Assembly: GCA_951800645.1 (NCBI GenBank)
Contig: CATOIK010000001.1
Coordinates: 124,001-188,000, forward strand
Source: an uncultured Eubacteriales bacterium
GTDB lineage: Bacteria > Bacillota > Clostridia > Lachnospirales > Lachnospiraceae
Direction of reading: 5' to 3'
Length of the DNA stretch: 64,000 nucleotides
The position numbers were made by a program, and so were the translations under genes. The notes under the pieces were generated by a model. It saw only the letters and a program-made list of their open reading frames with translations, did not search any database and was not told the DNA's origin. How positions within the stretch are numbered: the first letter of the stretch is position 1; every line of letters starts with the position of its first letter. Below, piece after piece: positions 9,026 to 18,171 of this stretch.

Positions 9026-10116
9026 CCTTTTGATGCTCCATTCCCCCGGTTCATCCGGTTCAGATAATCCACGGGAGAAATTCCATAACGCCGTTTAAAC
9101 GCATCTGTAAAATACCGCGAACTGCCGTAGCCGGTCCTATCTGCAATTTCATAAATTTTGTATTTCCGTTCCATTAAAAGCTCTCTGGCATGCTCTGCCC
9201 GCACATTGGCCAGATAAGATTTAAAATTTTCTCCGTAGGTTTTGGCAAATGCCGTAGAAAGATAACCGTAGCTGACCCCAAGCTCTGAAGCTACCTGCCG
9301 CAGAGACAGATTCTTATCTTCGTAATGCCCATCAATATAAAGCTTCGCACGGCGGCTGATAAGCAGCACGGTACTTTCCGAATGCTCTCTAAGACAGGAA
9401 AGAATCATACGAATATCCGACTGAAAGCAGGTCTTTACCCGTTCTTTGTCCTGTTCTTCGTTCTCACTTAACCTGTAAATTTGAAAATAAGGAGGATTTT
9501 CCAACCGGAAATACAAAACGGAATTCCGAAGAATCTTCAGGCAGATTTCGTTCATCTTATCTCCGTCAGCTGCTGCACGGAACATTTCTTCCACCAGCGT
9601 ATCTATTTCACTGTTTTTTCCTTCTTCCATTTTCCGAATCAGCTCTGTCTGGAAATCACAATGCCCAGTCTCCGAGCTGCGTCGAAGCTCATATTCCGAG
9701 CGCAGATACTGTTCTCGTTTCTGATTCTTCTGTTCTTCATCCAGAACCTCTCGCAGATGTTCAAATATTTCTGTGATTTTTTGCGGGTCCAATGGTTTTA
9801 AAATATAGTTTTCTACTTTTAATTTGATTGCTTCCATGGCATAGTCAAATTCGCTGTAACCACTAATAACCACCGTTTTCATGCGGGGATGCAGCTCCTT
9901 TGCACGGCGAATCAGCTCCAAACCGGTCATCTCCGGCATACTGATGTCCGTAAGTAAAACATGGACCCTGGTTTTTTGTAAAATCGCCAGTGCCTCCGCG
10001 GCTGTCCCCACCGCCCCGGAAAGCTCATAACCAATCTCATTCCATTTGATGATTTCTGCCAGTCCCCGGCGAATCATGATTTCATCATCCACCACCAGCA
10101 CATTATATTTTTCCAT
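9022..10116 (-). CDS. Response regulator with AraC-type DNA-binding domain (YesN-like)
   Basis: About 364 residues from the ATG at 10116, which is preferred over an upstream TTG because GAGGGG lies 7 bases before it. The N-terminal receiver domain has acidic DDE at residues 10-12 and phospho-acceptor Asp57 in LLTDISMPEM. The switch Ser and Lys are visible in VISGYSEFDY and YILKPLD. A coiled linker leads to two helix-turn-helix units: LSLRQVASELGVSYGYLS, then IYEIADRTGYGSSRYF. It probably activates the adjacent sugar operon when phosphorylated by its partner kinase. Confidence 0.92.
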   Translation of the reverse strand: MEKYNVLVVDDEIMIRRGLAEIIKWNEIGYELSGAVGTAAEALAILQKTRVHVLLTDISMPEMTGLELIRRAKELHPRMKTVVISGYSEFDYAMEAIKLKVENYILKPLDPQKITEIFEHLREVLDEEQKNQKREQYLRSEYELRRSSETGHCDFQTELIRKMEEGKNSEIDTLVEEMFRAAADGDKMNEICLKILRNSVLYFRLENPPYFQIYRLSENEEQDKERVKTCFQSDIRMILSCLREHSESTVLLISRRAKLYIDGHYEDKNLSLRQVASELGVSYGYLSTAFAKTYGENFKSYLANVRAEHARELLMERKYKIYEIADRTGYGSSRYFTDAFKRRYGISPVDYLNRMNRGNGASKG

Positions 10117-10162
10117 AAGAAGCCCCTCATTTTTCGGCAATCAGTTTCTATTATTTCGTTTC

Positions 10163-10783
10163 TCAAAAAGCATGACAATCAATCGGCCCTGCTTCGGTAA
10201 TAATCCTATCTATTAACCGGTCATGTGCTTCCGCCGGCAAAGCATCCCGCATCTGAAATGCATAAGCCAGTGCAACTTTCTCATGCTCCGGCTCTGCTGT
10301 CAGAAAACGGTCATAAAAACCACCGCCATAGCCCAGTCGCTGCCCGTTTTTAGTAAATGCCGCGCCGGGCATCAGCAGCAGGGATGTTTTATAAGCTGCA
10401 GGCAGACAATCGGCCTTTGGTTCTAAAATCCCCCGAAATCCCGGTTCCAGATCATGCATCCCCCAAATCCGGTAAAAACGAATCTGTTTACCTTCCACAC
10501 GGGGAACTGCCACTATAATTTCCTCTTTGCAAAGTTCTTCTATCAGCCTTCTGGTATCTGCTTCATTTCCAAACGATACATAGCTGTAAACTGCAAACGC
10601 AGCATTCTGCTTTTTCCGTTTGCGGCAAAGCTCCATTACCTGTGTGAAGATTGCATGATCCATACGGTTTTTTTCTATGTTCTGCAAATCAGCGCGCTGC
10701 TTCCGGATTTCCATGCGAACCGCCTTTTTCTCCGCCGGAATGTCCTCGAAAGAAACAGTTTCAGAACAGTTGTTTTTCTCCAA
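10163..10783 (-). CDS. 5-formyltetrahydrofolate cyclo-ligase
   Basis: Converts 5-formyl-THF to 5,10-methenyl-THF using ATP. The family signature LPGAAFTKNGQRLGYGGGFYDRFL (here split across the Gly-rich loop) is in the C-terminal half, and an N-terminal EIRKQRADL matches the usual start region. The start is uncertain. A TTG at 10783 lies 8 bases after AGAGAGG, while the ATG at 10714 gives a size of 183 residues, nearer the family's usual 180-200. It follows the DUF896 gene closely and could be co-transcribed with it. Function is confident, the N-terminus is not. Confidence 0.85.
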   Translation of the reverse strand: MEKNNCSETVSFEDIPAEKKAVRMEIRKQRADLQNIEKNRMDHAIFTQVMELCRKRKKQNAAFAVYSYVSFGNEADTRRLIEELCKEEIIVAVPRVEGKQIRFYRIWGMHDLEPGFRGILEPKADCLPAAYKTSLLLMPGAAFTKNGQRLGYGGGFYDRFLTAEPEHEKVALAYAFQMRDALPAEAHDRLIDRIITEAGPIDCHAF

Positions 10784-10798
10784 AATCAATGCCTCTCT

Positions 10799-11026
10799 TT
10801 ATGACTCTGTATCTGTCACACCGCCGAATTTCTTTCCCAGATCGGTGACGCTTCCGTCCTTTTCCAGGATGGAAATATTATTTAAGTTAGCCCGCATATT
10901 GGCCCGTACAGCTTCGACATATGCCTTTCTAAGGGCTGCCTGCTCCGTTTTTTCCTCCTCTGTCAGGCCTTCTGCCTTGGATTTGTGATACAGCTCATTG
11001 ATTCGTGCAATTTCTTTTTCTGTCAT
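10799..11026 (-). CDS. DUF896 (UPF0291) small protein
   Basis: A 75-residue protein of the YnzC-like DUF896 family, which forms a short helical hairpin. The typical pattern is seen: EIARINELYHKSKAEGLTEEE, then a charged helix containing RKAYVEAVRANMRANL, and a C-terminal DLG element. The ATG at 11026 is chosen over the one at 11044 because AGGAGG lies 6 bases before it. Family members in Bacillus are linked to the SOS-associated yneA/yneB locus or are of unknown role; no function can be assigned here. Confidence 0.88.
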   Translation of the reverse strand: MTEKEIARINELYHKSKAEGLTEEEKTEQAALRKAYVEAVRANMRANLNNISILEKDGSVTDLGKKFGGVTDTES

Positions 11027-11112
11027 TTCTGCCTCCTGTTTCATGTAACCTTTAGAAATAGTAACAGTTCAGCCTTGTATCTTCATGTTACTAAAAGGAT
11101 TCAACTTAGTGC

Positions 11113-11958
11113 TTAATAGTCCCGGTTCATATATTCCATTAAATCAAAGTCCAGATTGGGATGGGCCATAAACAGGGTTCCTCTATTTTCTCCTGCCATC
11201 AACTGATGAATAATATCCACATCCTCTGCGTTGGCAATAATCATATCCGAACCACTGTCTGTGGCAATTCTGGCTGCCAGAAGTTTCGTGGACATGCCTC
11301 CGGTTCCTACATCGCTGGCAGAGCTGTCCTTTCCCATTTCCATCAGCTCAGGAGTAATCTCCCGCACCAGGCTGATAAAGGATGCGTCCGGATTCCGGTG
11401 AGGGTCATCGGAGTACAGTCCGTCGATGTCGGACAAAAGGATCAGCAAATCCGCGCCGATCAAAGCAGCCACAATGGCGGAAAGCCGGTCGTTATCCCCA
11501 AACTGGATTTCATGGGTGGAAACCGTATCGTTTTCATTGACAATCGGCACCGTCCCCAGCTTTAACAGCTCGTCAAAGGTATTCTGGGCATTGTAGCGGG
11601 ACACATCGTTAATCATGGTGTCCTTCGTCATCAGTACTTGGGCCGCCACACAGTTGTACTCAGAAAACAGCTTCTGATACACCATCATCAGCCTGGCCTG
11701 GCCCACGGCTGCATAAGCCTGCTTCTCAGACACAGTAACCGGCCGTTTCTGGCCTCCTAATGCCTGCCTTCCGGCTGCAATGGCTCCGGAGGATACCAGC
11801 ACTACCTCCCGGCCTTCTCCCTTTAAGTCGCAGATAATCCGCACCAGCCGCTCAATTTTCCACAGATTCAGTTCTCCTGTCTCCGGATGGGTTAAGGAGG
11901 ATGAGCCGATTTTCAGCACGATCCGTTTCTTATCCACCATGTTTTTTCTCTCGTCCAT
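11113..11958 (-). CDS. proB: Glutamate 5-kinase, short form without PUA domain
   Basis: The 281-residue amino acid kinase domain catalyses the first step of proline synthesis. Visible motifs are VLKIGSSSLT at the N-terminus, VSSGAIAAGR, the substrate segment IVNENDTVSTHEI and FGDNDRLSAIVA, and the ATP-site GTGGMSTKLLAA. It ends after the kinase domain, where many ProB proteins carry a further RNA-binding PUA domain of about 100 residues. GGAGG lies 10 bases before the ATG and overlaps the end of the preceding flavoprotein gene. No proA gene is adjacent. Confidence 0.9.
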   Translation of the reverse strand: MDERKNMVDKKRIVLKIGSSSLTHPETGELNLWKIERLVRIICDLKGEGREVVLVSSGAIAAGRQALGGQKRPVTVSEKQAYAAVGQARLMMVYQKLFSEYNCVAAQVLMTKDTMINDVSRYNAQNTFDELLKLGTVPIVNENDTVSTHEIQFGDNDRLSAIVAALIGADLLILLSDIDGLYSDDPHRNPDASFISLVREITPELMEMGKDSSASDVGTGGMSTKLLAARIATDSGSDMIIANAEDVDIIHQLMAGENRGTLFMAHPNLDFDLMEYMNRDY

Positions 11959-11963
11959 ACTGT

Positions 11964-13580
11964 TTATTCCTCCCTGTCCGGTCTGGCGTACCGGCCTGCA
12001 ATGGCTTCCGCCGCCTTAACACCGTCCATAGCCGCTGAGGTAATGCCTCCTGCATAACCGGCACCTTCTCCGCAGGGGTAAAGGCCCAGAATCTCACTTT
12101 CCATGTTCTCTCCCCTCCAGATTCGCAACGGAGATGAAGTCCGGCTCTCAATACCTGCAAATAAAGCATCCGGCCTGTCAAAGCCATGTATCATCTGTCC
12201 GAAGCCTTCCATTGCCTCTAAAAGGGCTGTATTGAAAGGTTCCGGCATAATGGACCGTACATCACCAAAGGCCCACTGCCCCCGCATCTGGGGCTCTGTA
12301 TCCCCTATCTGGCGGCTGATTCGTCCTGCCTTAAAATCTTCATAAAGCTGTACCGGAATTTTTCCCTCTGCCGCCTGAAAGGCCCGCTCCTCCAACTGCC
12401 TCTGAAAGGCTACGCCTGCCAAAGGGGAATCCTCTGGAAAATCCTCCGGCGTTACAGTTACAATAAGGGCGCTGTTAGCGTTTTTGCCTGCCCTGGCATG
12501 ATAGCTCATACCGTTGACTGCCAGTCTGCCCGGCTCTGAGGACGCATCCACCACATAACCGCCGGGACACATACAAAATGAATATACGCCCCTTCCGGAG
12601 GAAGTCTGCCTTGTCAGCTTATAGCTGGCTGCTCCCAGGTTTCCAGCCTCTTTCCGCCCATACTGGGAAAGGTTAATCAGTTCTTGCGGATGCTGGATCC
12701 GAAGCCCTACAGCGAAGGCCTTTTTATCCATGGGGACTCCCCTCCTGTAAAGCATTTCAAAGGTGTCTCTGGCACTGTGGCCGATAGCCAGCACCGCCGC
12801 GTCTGCCGGAATAGTCTCTGTTTCACCAGTTGACCTATCCGTCACTTCCAGTCCCCGGAGACAGCCGTTTTCCACCTTTAAATCTGTTACCTGGCAGGAA
12901 AACCGCACTTGTCCGCCCAGGCGGATAATCTCCTGCCGCATGGATTTTACAATCCCTGCCAGCACATCGGTTCCAATGTGAGGCTTATAATCATAAAGAA
13001 TGGAGGGATCCGCACCAAATTCCCAAAACAGCTTAAGTACCAGGGAATTCCGCTTAAAGGAATCCTTCACCAGGGTATTTAATTTGCCGTCAGAGAAGGT
13101 GCCTGCGCCTCCTTCACCAAACTGGACATTGGACACCGGATTTAACTTTCCGGTCTCCCAAAACCGGTCTACTGCCTGTCTTCTCTGATCCACATCCTGG
13201 CCCCGTTCCAGAATTACCGGACAGTAGCCTGCTCTGGCCAGCATAAGCCCACAAAACAGCCCTGCAGGGCCGCAGCCGATAATCACCGGCCTGTGAATCA
13301 GCTTTTCCGTTCCAGGCTTCGGAAATATGTAATCCTCCTGTTTACAGAGCACTGCCTGAGGATTTTTCGCTTTATGTAATACCTGACTTTCCCCCTCTGT
13401 CTCCACAGCCACAGTGTAACTGTAAAACAGCTCCGGCTTTTTCCGGGCATCCAGAGACTGACGGCGTATAGTCAGGTTTTTAATTTCCTCCGGTTTGATA
13501 TGCAGCGCCCTGGCTGCCTTTCTTTTTAAATCCTCCGGGGTATGGTCCGCCGGAAGCTTTAACTGACTGATCTGTATCAT
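11964..13580 (-). CDS. FAD-dependent oxidoreductase of the COG2509 type
   Basis: A 538-residue soluble flavoprotein. The N-terminal 90 residues form a small domain (ALHIKPEEIKNLTIRRQSLDARKKP) that is typical of this family. The FAD-binding motif VIIGCGPAGLFCGLMLARAG comes next, with a second nucleotide-site GHSARDTFEML. Cys-rich CMCPGGYVV and the C-terminal GEGAGYAGGITSAAMDG are also characteristic. The substrate is not known for the family. It abuts the HI0933-type flavoprotein directly, stop next to start, so the two are made together. Confidence 0.88.
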   Translation of the reverse strand: MIQISQLKLPADHTPEDLKRKAARALHIKPEEIKNLTIRRQSLDARKKPELFYSYTVAVETEGESQVLHKAKNPQAVLCKQEDYIFPKPGTEKLIHRPVIIGCGPAGLFCGLMLARAGYCPVILERGQDVDQRRQAVDRFWETGKLNPVSNVQFGEGGAGTFSDGKLNTLVKDSFKRNSLVLKLFWEFGADPSILYDYKPHIGTDVLAGIVKSMRQEIIRLGGQVRFSCQVTDLKVENGCLRGLEVTDRSTGETETIPADAAVLAIGHSARDTFEMLYRRGVPMDKKAFAVGLRIQHPQELINLSQYGRKEAGNLGAASYKLTRQTSSGRGVYSFCMCPGGYVVDASSEPGRLAVNGMSYHARAGKNANSALIVTVTPEDFPEDSPLAGVAFQRQLEERAFQAAEGKIPVQLYEDFKAGRISRQIGDTEPQMRGQWAFGDVRSIMPEPFNTALLEAMEGFGQMIHGFDRPDALFAGIESRTSSPLRIWRGENMESEILGLYPCGEGAGYAGGITSAAMDGVKAAEAIAGRYARPDREE

Positions 13581-14858
13581 CTAATTTTTCCATCCTCCTG
13601 CACAGCGGCCTGCTATAATTCCCGTAGACCAGGCCCACTGCAGATTGTACCCACCGCAGATGCCATCTACATCCAGAATCTCTCCAGCCAGATAAAGTCC
13701 CGGCACCAGCCTGGACTCCATGGTTTCCGGCTTCACTTCCCTGGTATCTACTCCTCCGCAGCACACCTGAGCCTGTTCAAAGGAATTGGTGGCCGTTACC
13801 GGCATCTCAAACTGCTTGATATTCTGAATCAACTGATGCAGGCGCTCTGCATCAATCCCGCTTACCGGTTCTTCCGCCGAAATCCGGGACTGCTTTAAAA
13901 GCACAGCTGTCAGTTTTTTATTTAATACTCCTGTAAGGAAATCCCCTGCAATCCGGTAGGCCATCGTCCTGGCACGCCGGCTGATAAACCGGCGCGTCTC
14001 CTCCATGCTTTTTGCAGGCAGAAAATCTAACACCACCGATACTTTCCGCCCCTGATGAAGCGCTACGGAAGCATAACGGCTGATTTGAAAAGTAGGAATC
14101 CCGGACACGCCGTAATCCGTTAGCTGCAGCTCTCCATTGTCTGCCGCCAGAATCTTTCCCTCTGACTTTAGCTTTACTACCGCTTCGCAGCGAATACCTG
14201 CCAACTGCTTTAAAAACGCTCCCTGGCACCGTAGCTGCACAAGAGCCGGAAGCGGAGTAATGATCCGGTGCCCCAGGGCTTTTGCCAGCTCATAGCCGCT
14301 GCCGTCTGAGCCGGTAACCGGAGCCGCTTTAGAGCCTGCAGCCAGAATGACCCTGCTGCAGGAAAATGTACCTTTGTCTGTCAATACCTGAAACCCGGCT
14401 TTCTTTCCTTCCGGTTTTTCAGGCTGCTTTCCTTTTCCATTGGACCGTCCGGAAGGTATGATGGATATTACATGGCACTCTGTAATCACTTCCACTCCCT
14501 GATGCGCTGCCTCCAGCCGCAAGGCGTCCAAAACAGCGGAAGCCTGTTCTGAATTGGGGTAAATATAGCCGTTTTTGCTTTTTGTAATGACTCCGATTTC
14601 ATCAAAAAAGGTCAGGGTATCCCATACGGAAAACCGGTCCAGCACCTTCATGGGAAACTGCCGCTGGCTGCACCGGTAATGCTCCTCACGGACAGACAGA
14701 TTTGTCATATTGCACCGTCCGTTTCCAGTGGAGAGAATTTTCTTTCCCACCCGGTCCATATGTTCCAGTATGGTTACCTGGGCTCCTTCCATAGCTGCTG
14801 CAATGCCCGCTGCCAGTCCGGAAGCTCCGCCTCCGATGATGATTACCTGTCTTTTCAA
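13581..14858 (-). CDS. NAD(P)/FAD-dependent oxidoreductase, HI0933 family
   Basis: About 425 residues from a TTG at 14858. The FAD motif IIIGGGASGLAAGIAAAMEG follows four residues later, which is where the family normally starts. An in-frame ATG at 14939 would lie at the predicted transcription start and gives an atypical extension. Other signatures are STGNGRCNMTN, LAAGSKAAPVTGSDG and the C-terminal LAGEILDVDGICGGYNLQWAWSTG (family FAD and substrate contacts). The family's substrate is unsettled; some members reduce conjugated double bonds. It has its own predicted promoter. Confidence 0.85.
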   Translation of the reverse strand: MKRQVIIIGGGASGLAAGIAAAMEGAQVTILEHMDRVGKKILSTGNGRCNMTNLSVREEHYRCSQRQFPMKVLDRFSVWDTLTFFDEIGVITKSKNGYIYPNSEQASAVLDALRLEAAHQGVEVITECHVISIIPSGRSNGKGKQPEKPEGKKAGFQVLTDKGTFSCSRVILAAGSKAAPVTGSDGSGYELAKALGHRIITPLPALVQLRCQGAFLKQLAGIRCEAVVKLKSEGKILAADNGELQLTDYGVSGIPTFQISRYASVALHQGRKVSVVLDFLPAKSMEETRRFISRRARTMAYRIAGDFLTGVLNKKLTAVLLKQSRISAEEPVSGIDAERLHQLIQNIKQFEMPVTATNSFEQAQVCCGGVDTREVKPETMESRLVPGLYLAGEILDVDGICGGYNLQWAWSTGIIAGRCAGGWKN

Positions 14859-14898
14859 GATAGTACCCCTTTTCTTTCCGGTATTTCCGGGCCTATCA

Positions 14899-14923
14899 TC
14901 TTGACCGGTATAACCTGTCAAGA
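14899..14923. repeat. Inverted repeat in the flavoprotein leader
   Basis: Arms TCTTGAC and GTCAAGA are perfect, with an inner GG/CC pair, around TATAA. It lies between the predicted transcription start (about 14939) and the TTG start at 14858. It may be an operator or leader hairpin; nothing in the sequence names a regulator. Confidence 0.4.
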
Positions 14924-14945
14924 CGCATCGAATGTTCATTCCCCT

Positions 14946-14974
14946 ATTCTATCGGCTTTCCACTATCTTTTCAA
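14946..14974 (-). promoter_or_regulatory. Predicted sigma-A promoter for the two flavoprotein genes
   Basis: On the minus strand: -35 TTGAAA (14969-14974), 17-base spacer, -10 TAGAAT (14946-14951). It lies in the 149-base gap before the HI0933-type gene and implies a start near 14939. Confidence 0.5.
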
Positions 14975-15007
14975 GCAGTTTTTTCCCATCCGACGGTATT
15001 TGCCCTT

Positions 15008-15403
15008 CTAGCTGGTATAGGATTCCAGATACTGAAACACCTCCATCATAGAAGGAAACCAGATTCCCTCCCGCAGCTTCTCCTGCTCCTTTTCCGGAAA
15101 ATCCATCAGCGGCACATGGGTATACAGATTGATCGTTTTTTTATCCTTCAAAAACACCAGCAGAAAGCCGTCTTCCGATACCAGATAATATTCCTCCCGA
15201 ACCGGCGCCTCTGTCTCATGGCCCACGCCCTCTACTCTGGCAGCCTCCATCCCCTCCGGAGCTGTCTCAGTTATCATCTCTCCAGTCGGGCGGACCGCCT
15301 CTCTTTGGTTCTTTTCGTACTGCCGTCCGGCTGCCAGTCCAACGCCGCCGCAGACAATACTGACTGCCAAAAATAAAAACAAACAGATTCTATACTTTTT
15401 CAT
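15008..15403 (-). CDS. Membrane-anchored protein with BofC C-terminal-like domain
   Basis: A 131-residue protein from the ATG at 15403, with GGAGG 8 bases before it. An N-terminal membrane anchor or signal (CLFLFLAVSIVCGGVGLAAG) is followed by an acidic linker. The C-terminal 60 residues begin YYLVSEDGFLLVFLKDKK and end LMEVFQYLESYTS-like (seen as MMEVFQYLESYTS). That pattern matches the C-terminal domain of BofC, the intermembrane regulator of SpoIVB/sigma-K signalling in Bacillus. The N-terminal BofC domain is absent. The neighbourhood contains other sporulation genes (yqfC, yqfD). Domain match is judged by eye; the role is inferred. Confidence 0.65.
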   Translation of the reverse strand: MKKYRICLFLFLAVSIVCGGVGLAAGRQYEKNQREAVRPTGEMITETAPEGMEAARVEGVGHETEAPVREEYYLVSEDGFLLVFLKDKKTINLYTHVPLMDFPEKEQEKLREGIWFPSMMEVFQYLESYTS

Positions 15404-15474
15404 GGAATTTACCTCCGTCAAGTATAGTATCTGTCTGTTTTTACCTGTTTATCCATCCATCGACAAAAAATCTG

Positions 15475-16638
15475 TCACGGAGAAGCATTCTGCCCTTCCG
15501 CCTTTAAGGGAATGCAGTCATCTGTGGGAATGATGCACACCCAGGTCTTTCCCGGATTCAGCACAATCTCCCGGCCGGAAGCATCGTAATAATGGGTTAC
15601 ACCAAAATCTCCATCCTTCTTCCAGGTAATGTCCTCCATCATCCCCTCAGTAATAAAATATCCCCAGGAGTCCTCGTGGACATTGATATTCCGATAATCT
15701 GTAGAGGCATAATATCCGGCAGAGCAATACTGAATAATGATATTTTTTACCTTAATCTGCCCTTCGCTGCCTTCGTGAGGTCCGCCGTACTGATACCGAT
15801 AGTAAAGTCCGTCCTCCGGATTGTATTCAAACCAGGGCTGATTCAGCTTGTAGCCCGGCGTAATCTTCCAGGCCTCTCTGGCGTCCGCTCCGTTTAAACG
15901 GACATGCTTACCAGGCGCCACAAATCGGAAATGGCCCTGATAGCCTTCATCATACTCCTGCGAGTATCCTAACCGGCTGACTGCCTGCTGAATCCCGGAA
16001 AAGCTGGCGTAGGCATTATGGGGAGAGCGTTTGTCCCTGGCCCGGAAATAAGCCCCGCTTCCTTCTCCGGAAATCCCGTTGATATTGTCGATATATTTCA
16101 GATAAGGTTTTGCAAAGGTGCTCTGACCGTAATGGGCGTATAAAGCGTCATACTCTTTCGCCAGATATATGTAATAGTTGCGGCAGCTTCGCACAGAACC
16201 AATCCGGTCTAATGTATCATAGTCCTCTATAATCGCCAGATACCGGTTCATATTTGCCTCCACCGGCGCCTCGTAAACGACTCCGGCCCGGTTGATGCCG
16301 TACTGAGGCAAGGCTGCCCGGTCATTGCTCATCATAATAGCCAACGGCCTTCGTTTCCCCTGGGATACCGGCACCAGTTCCCCGGTGAGATAGCTGTGGA
16401 TCATGCCGTCCTGCTCTGTCCGAACCTGGATTTCTTCCTCCTCAGTTTCCTCCTCAGGCTGGCTTTCTGCCTGGGTCTCTGGCTCTGTCTCAATAACCAC
16501 CAGCCTGGTTTCCCGGGTTTGTGTTTGCTCCTCTGCTGAAGAAACGGCAACAAAAGCCTTCTTAGGCCCTGCACATCCGGACATACAAAGTCCCAGACAA
16601 ATTATCAGCAACCTGAAAAAAGCGCCTGTTTTCTTCAT
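15475..16638 (-). CDS. DUF3048 lipoprotein (YerB-like)
   Basis: A 387-residue exported lipoprotein: basic N-terminus, hydrophobic stretch and lipobox MSGC with Cys22. An acidic Glu/Thr-rich linker follows to about residue 80. The DUF3048 domain starts at RPLAIMMSNDRAALPQYGI, with RIGSVRSCRNYYI and ALYAHYGQS typical of the N-terminal half. The C-terminal half holds the YerB C-terminal domain, ending near VLNPGKTWVCIIP. The ATG at 16638 overlaps the ybeY stop (ATGA). Function is unknown; a role at the cell surface is all that can be said. Confidence 0.88.
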   Translation of the reverse strand: MKKTGAFFRLLIICLGLCMSGCAGPKKAFVAVSSAEEQTQTRETRLVVIETEPETQAESQPEEETEEEEIQVRTEQDGMIHSYLTGELVPVSQGKRRPLAIMMSNDRAALPQYGINRAGVVYEAPVEANMNRYLAIIEDYDTLDRIGSVRSCRNYYIYLAKEYDALYAHYGQSTFAKPYLKYIDNINGISGEGSGAYFRARDKRSPHNAYASFSGIQQAVSRLGYSQEYDEGYQGHFRFVAPGKHVRLNGADAREAWKITPGYKLNQPWFEYNPEDGLYYRYQYGGPHEGSEGQIKVKNIIIQYCSAGYYASTDYRNINVHEDSWGYFITEGMMEDITWKKDGDFGVTHYYDASGREIVLNPGKTWVCIIPTDDCIPLKAEGQNASP

Positions 16639-17132
16639 CGGCAATATCCCTCTTGATTTAAAATCTCGCTCTGTTTCTGCTCCATAACCATCCGTTCGTC
16701 ATCTTCCATGTGGTCGTAGCCGCACAGATGCAGCATGCTGTGCGCAATTAAAAACGCCAGTTCACGCTCTTTGGAATGGCCGTATTTTTCTGCCTGTTCT
16801 ATCACCTTTTCTACAGAGATAATGATGTCCCCCAGCACCAGTTCTCCTGTTTCCGGGTTAAAATAATCCTCTGCAGCATCCTCTAAATGGGAAAAATCCG
16901 CCTCTTTCTCATAGTCCACCATAGGAAAGGATAATACATCCGTAGGCGCATCAATCTGCCGGTAATCCCGGTTAATCTCCTGGATGGCGCCATTGTCTGT
17001 CAGAATTACATTTACCTCCGACTCATAAGGACATTCCTCATAGTCCAGGGCTGCCGGAATGATCTGCCGGATGATTTTTTCATAATCAATATTCAGTTTT
17101 TTCTCTGTTTCATATTCAATGGTAATCGTCAT
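16635..17132 (-). CDS. ybeY: Endoribonuclease YbeY (16S rRNA maturation)
   Basis: A 165-residue metalloprotein needed for 3' end maturation of 16S rRNA and ribosome quality control. The zinc-binding motif HSMLHLCGYDH is at the C-terminus, with its three His ligands in HxxxHxxGxxH spacing. The N-terminal part carries the family segment YRQIDAPTDVLSFPM. It follows phoH by 16 bases, the usual arrangement in Firmicutes, and overlaps the next gene by 4 bases. Confidence 0.95.
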   Translation of the reverse strand: MTITIEYETEKKLNIDYEKIIRQIIPAALDYEECPYESEVNVILTDNGAIQEINRDYRQIDAPTDVLSFPMVDYEKEADFSHLEDAAEDYFNPETGELVLGDIIISVEKVIEQAEKYGHSKERELAFLIAHSMLHLCGYDHMEDDERMVMEQKQSEILNQEGYCR

Positions 17133-17148
17133 ACTTTATCCTCGGTTT

Positions 17149-18171
17149 TCATTTTTTCCGGCTGTGGCTTTCCTTTTTCGGCAGCCGATCCCGCACAAGA
17201 GGCCTGGCCGCCTCCGTTCTCCGCTCGTAATCATCGTAAGCCTGTACAATCTTCTGCACCAGCGGGTGACGCACCACATCGCTGCTGGTTAAATTACAAA
17301 AGCCGATGTCATCAATCTTTCCCAGCACCTTCATGGCCATATCCAGACCAGAGGTTACTCCGCTTGGCAGATCCTTCTGGGTCTTGTCTCCTGTGACGAT
17401 GACCTTAGACCCAAAACCGATTCGGGTCAGGAACATCTTCATCTGTGCCGGAGTAGTGTTCTGAGCCTCATCCAGAATGATGTAAGCATTATCCAGGGTT
17501 CTTCCCCGCATGTAAGCTAAAGGCGCCACCTCAATCAGGCCTTTTTCTGAATTATGGAGGAAGCTTTCTGCCCCCATAATCTGATACAGGGCGTCATAAA
17601 GGGGACGCAGATAAGGGTCGATCTTGCTCTGCAGATCTCCCGGCAGAAAGCCTAGCTTTTCCCCTGCTTCAATGGCCGGGCGAGTTAAAATAATCCGGTT
17701 TACCTCTCCGTTTTTAAAGGCGGAAATTGCCATAGCCATGGCAAGGTAAGTCTTTCCTGTTCCCGCCGGGCCAATGCCGAACACGATCATCTTTTTCCGG
17801 ATGGTGTCCACATACTGCTTCTGTCCTACTGTCTTTGGCTTTACCGGCTTTCCCGTAACCGTACGGCAGATAATGTCTTTATCAATCTCCAAAATAGCGT
17901 CGTCTGACTCTGTGAAGGATAAAGACAGGGCATAGTCCACATTCTGCTCTGTTATGGTGTTTCCCCGTTTGGAAAGCTCCACCAGGTTGTTAAATACGCT
18001 TTTCGCCTTTTTAATCATCTGTTCCGGGCCAATCAGCTTAATGGCTCCGTCACGGGCTACAATGGTGACATGCAGGGTTCTCTCTATTTTCTTTAAATAA
18101 CTGTCAAACTGACCGCATACATTTTTCTCATGTTCTACTGGAATATCAATAATCGTTTCAATTACGCTCAT
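17149..18171 (-). CDS. phoH: PhoH family ATPase (YbeZ-like)
   Basis: About 340 residues from the ATG at 18171; a longer open frame reaches 18255 but would overlap yqfD further and is Arg/Lys-rich nonsense. An N-terminal KH-like segment (HVTIVARDGAIKLIGPEQ) is followed by Walker A GPAGTGKTYLA and Walker B YIILDEAQNTT. The sensor-like VTGDKTQKDLP segment comes next. PhoH/YbeZ works with YbeY in ribosome maturation in other bacteria. It overlaps the end of yqfD by 14 bases, suggesting coupled translation. Confidence 0.93.
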   Translation of the reverse strand: MSVIETIIDIPVEHEKNVCGQFDSYLKKIERTLHVTIVARDGAIKLIGPEQMIKKAKSVFNNLVELSKRGNTITEQNVDYALSLSFTESDDAILEIDKDIICRTVTGKPVKPKTVGQKQYVDTIRKKMIVFGIGPAGTGKTYLAMAMAISAFKNGEVNRIILTRPAIEAGEKLGFLPGDLQSKIDPYLRPLYDALYQIMGAESFLHNSEKGLIEVAPLAYMRGRTLDNAYIILDEAQNTTPAQMKMFLTRIGFGSKVIVTGDKTQKDLPSGVTSGLDMAMKVLGKIDDIGFCNLTSSDVVRHPLVQKIVQAYDDYERRTEAARPLVRDRLPKKESHSRKK

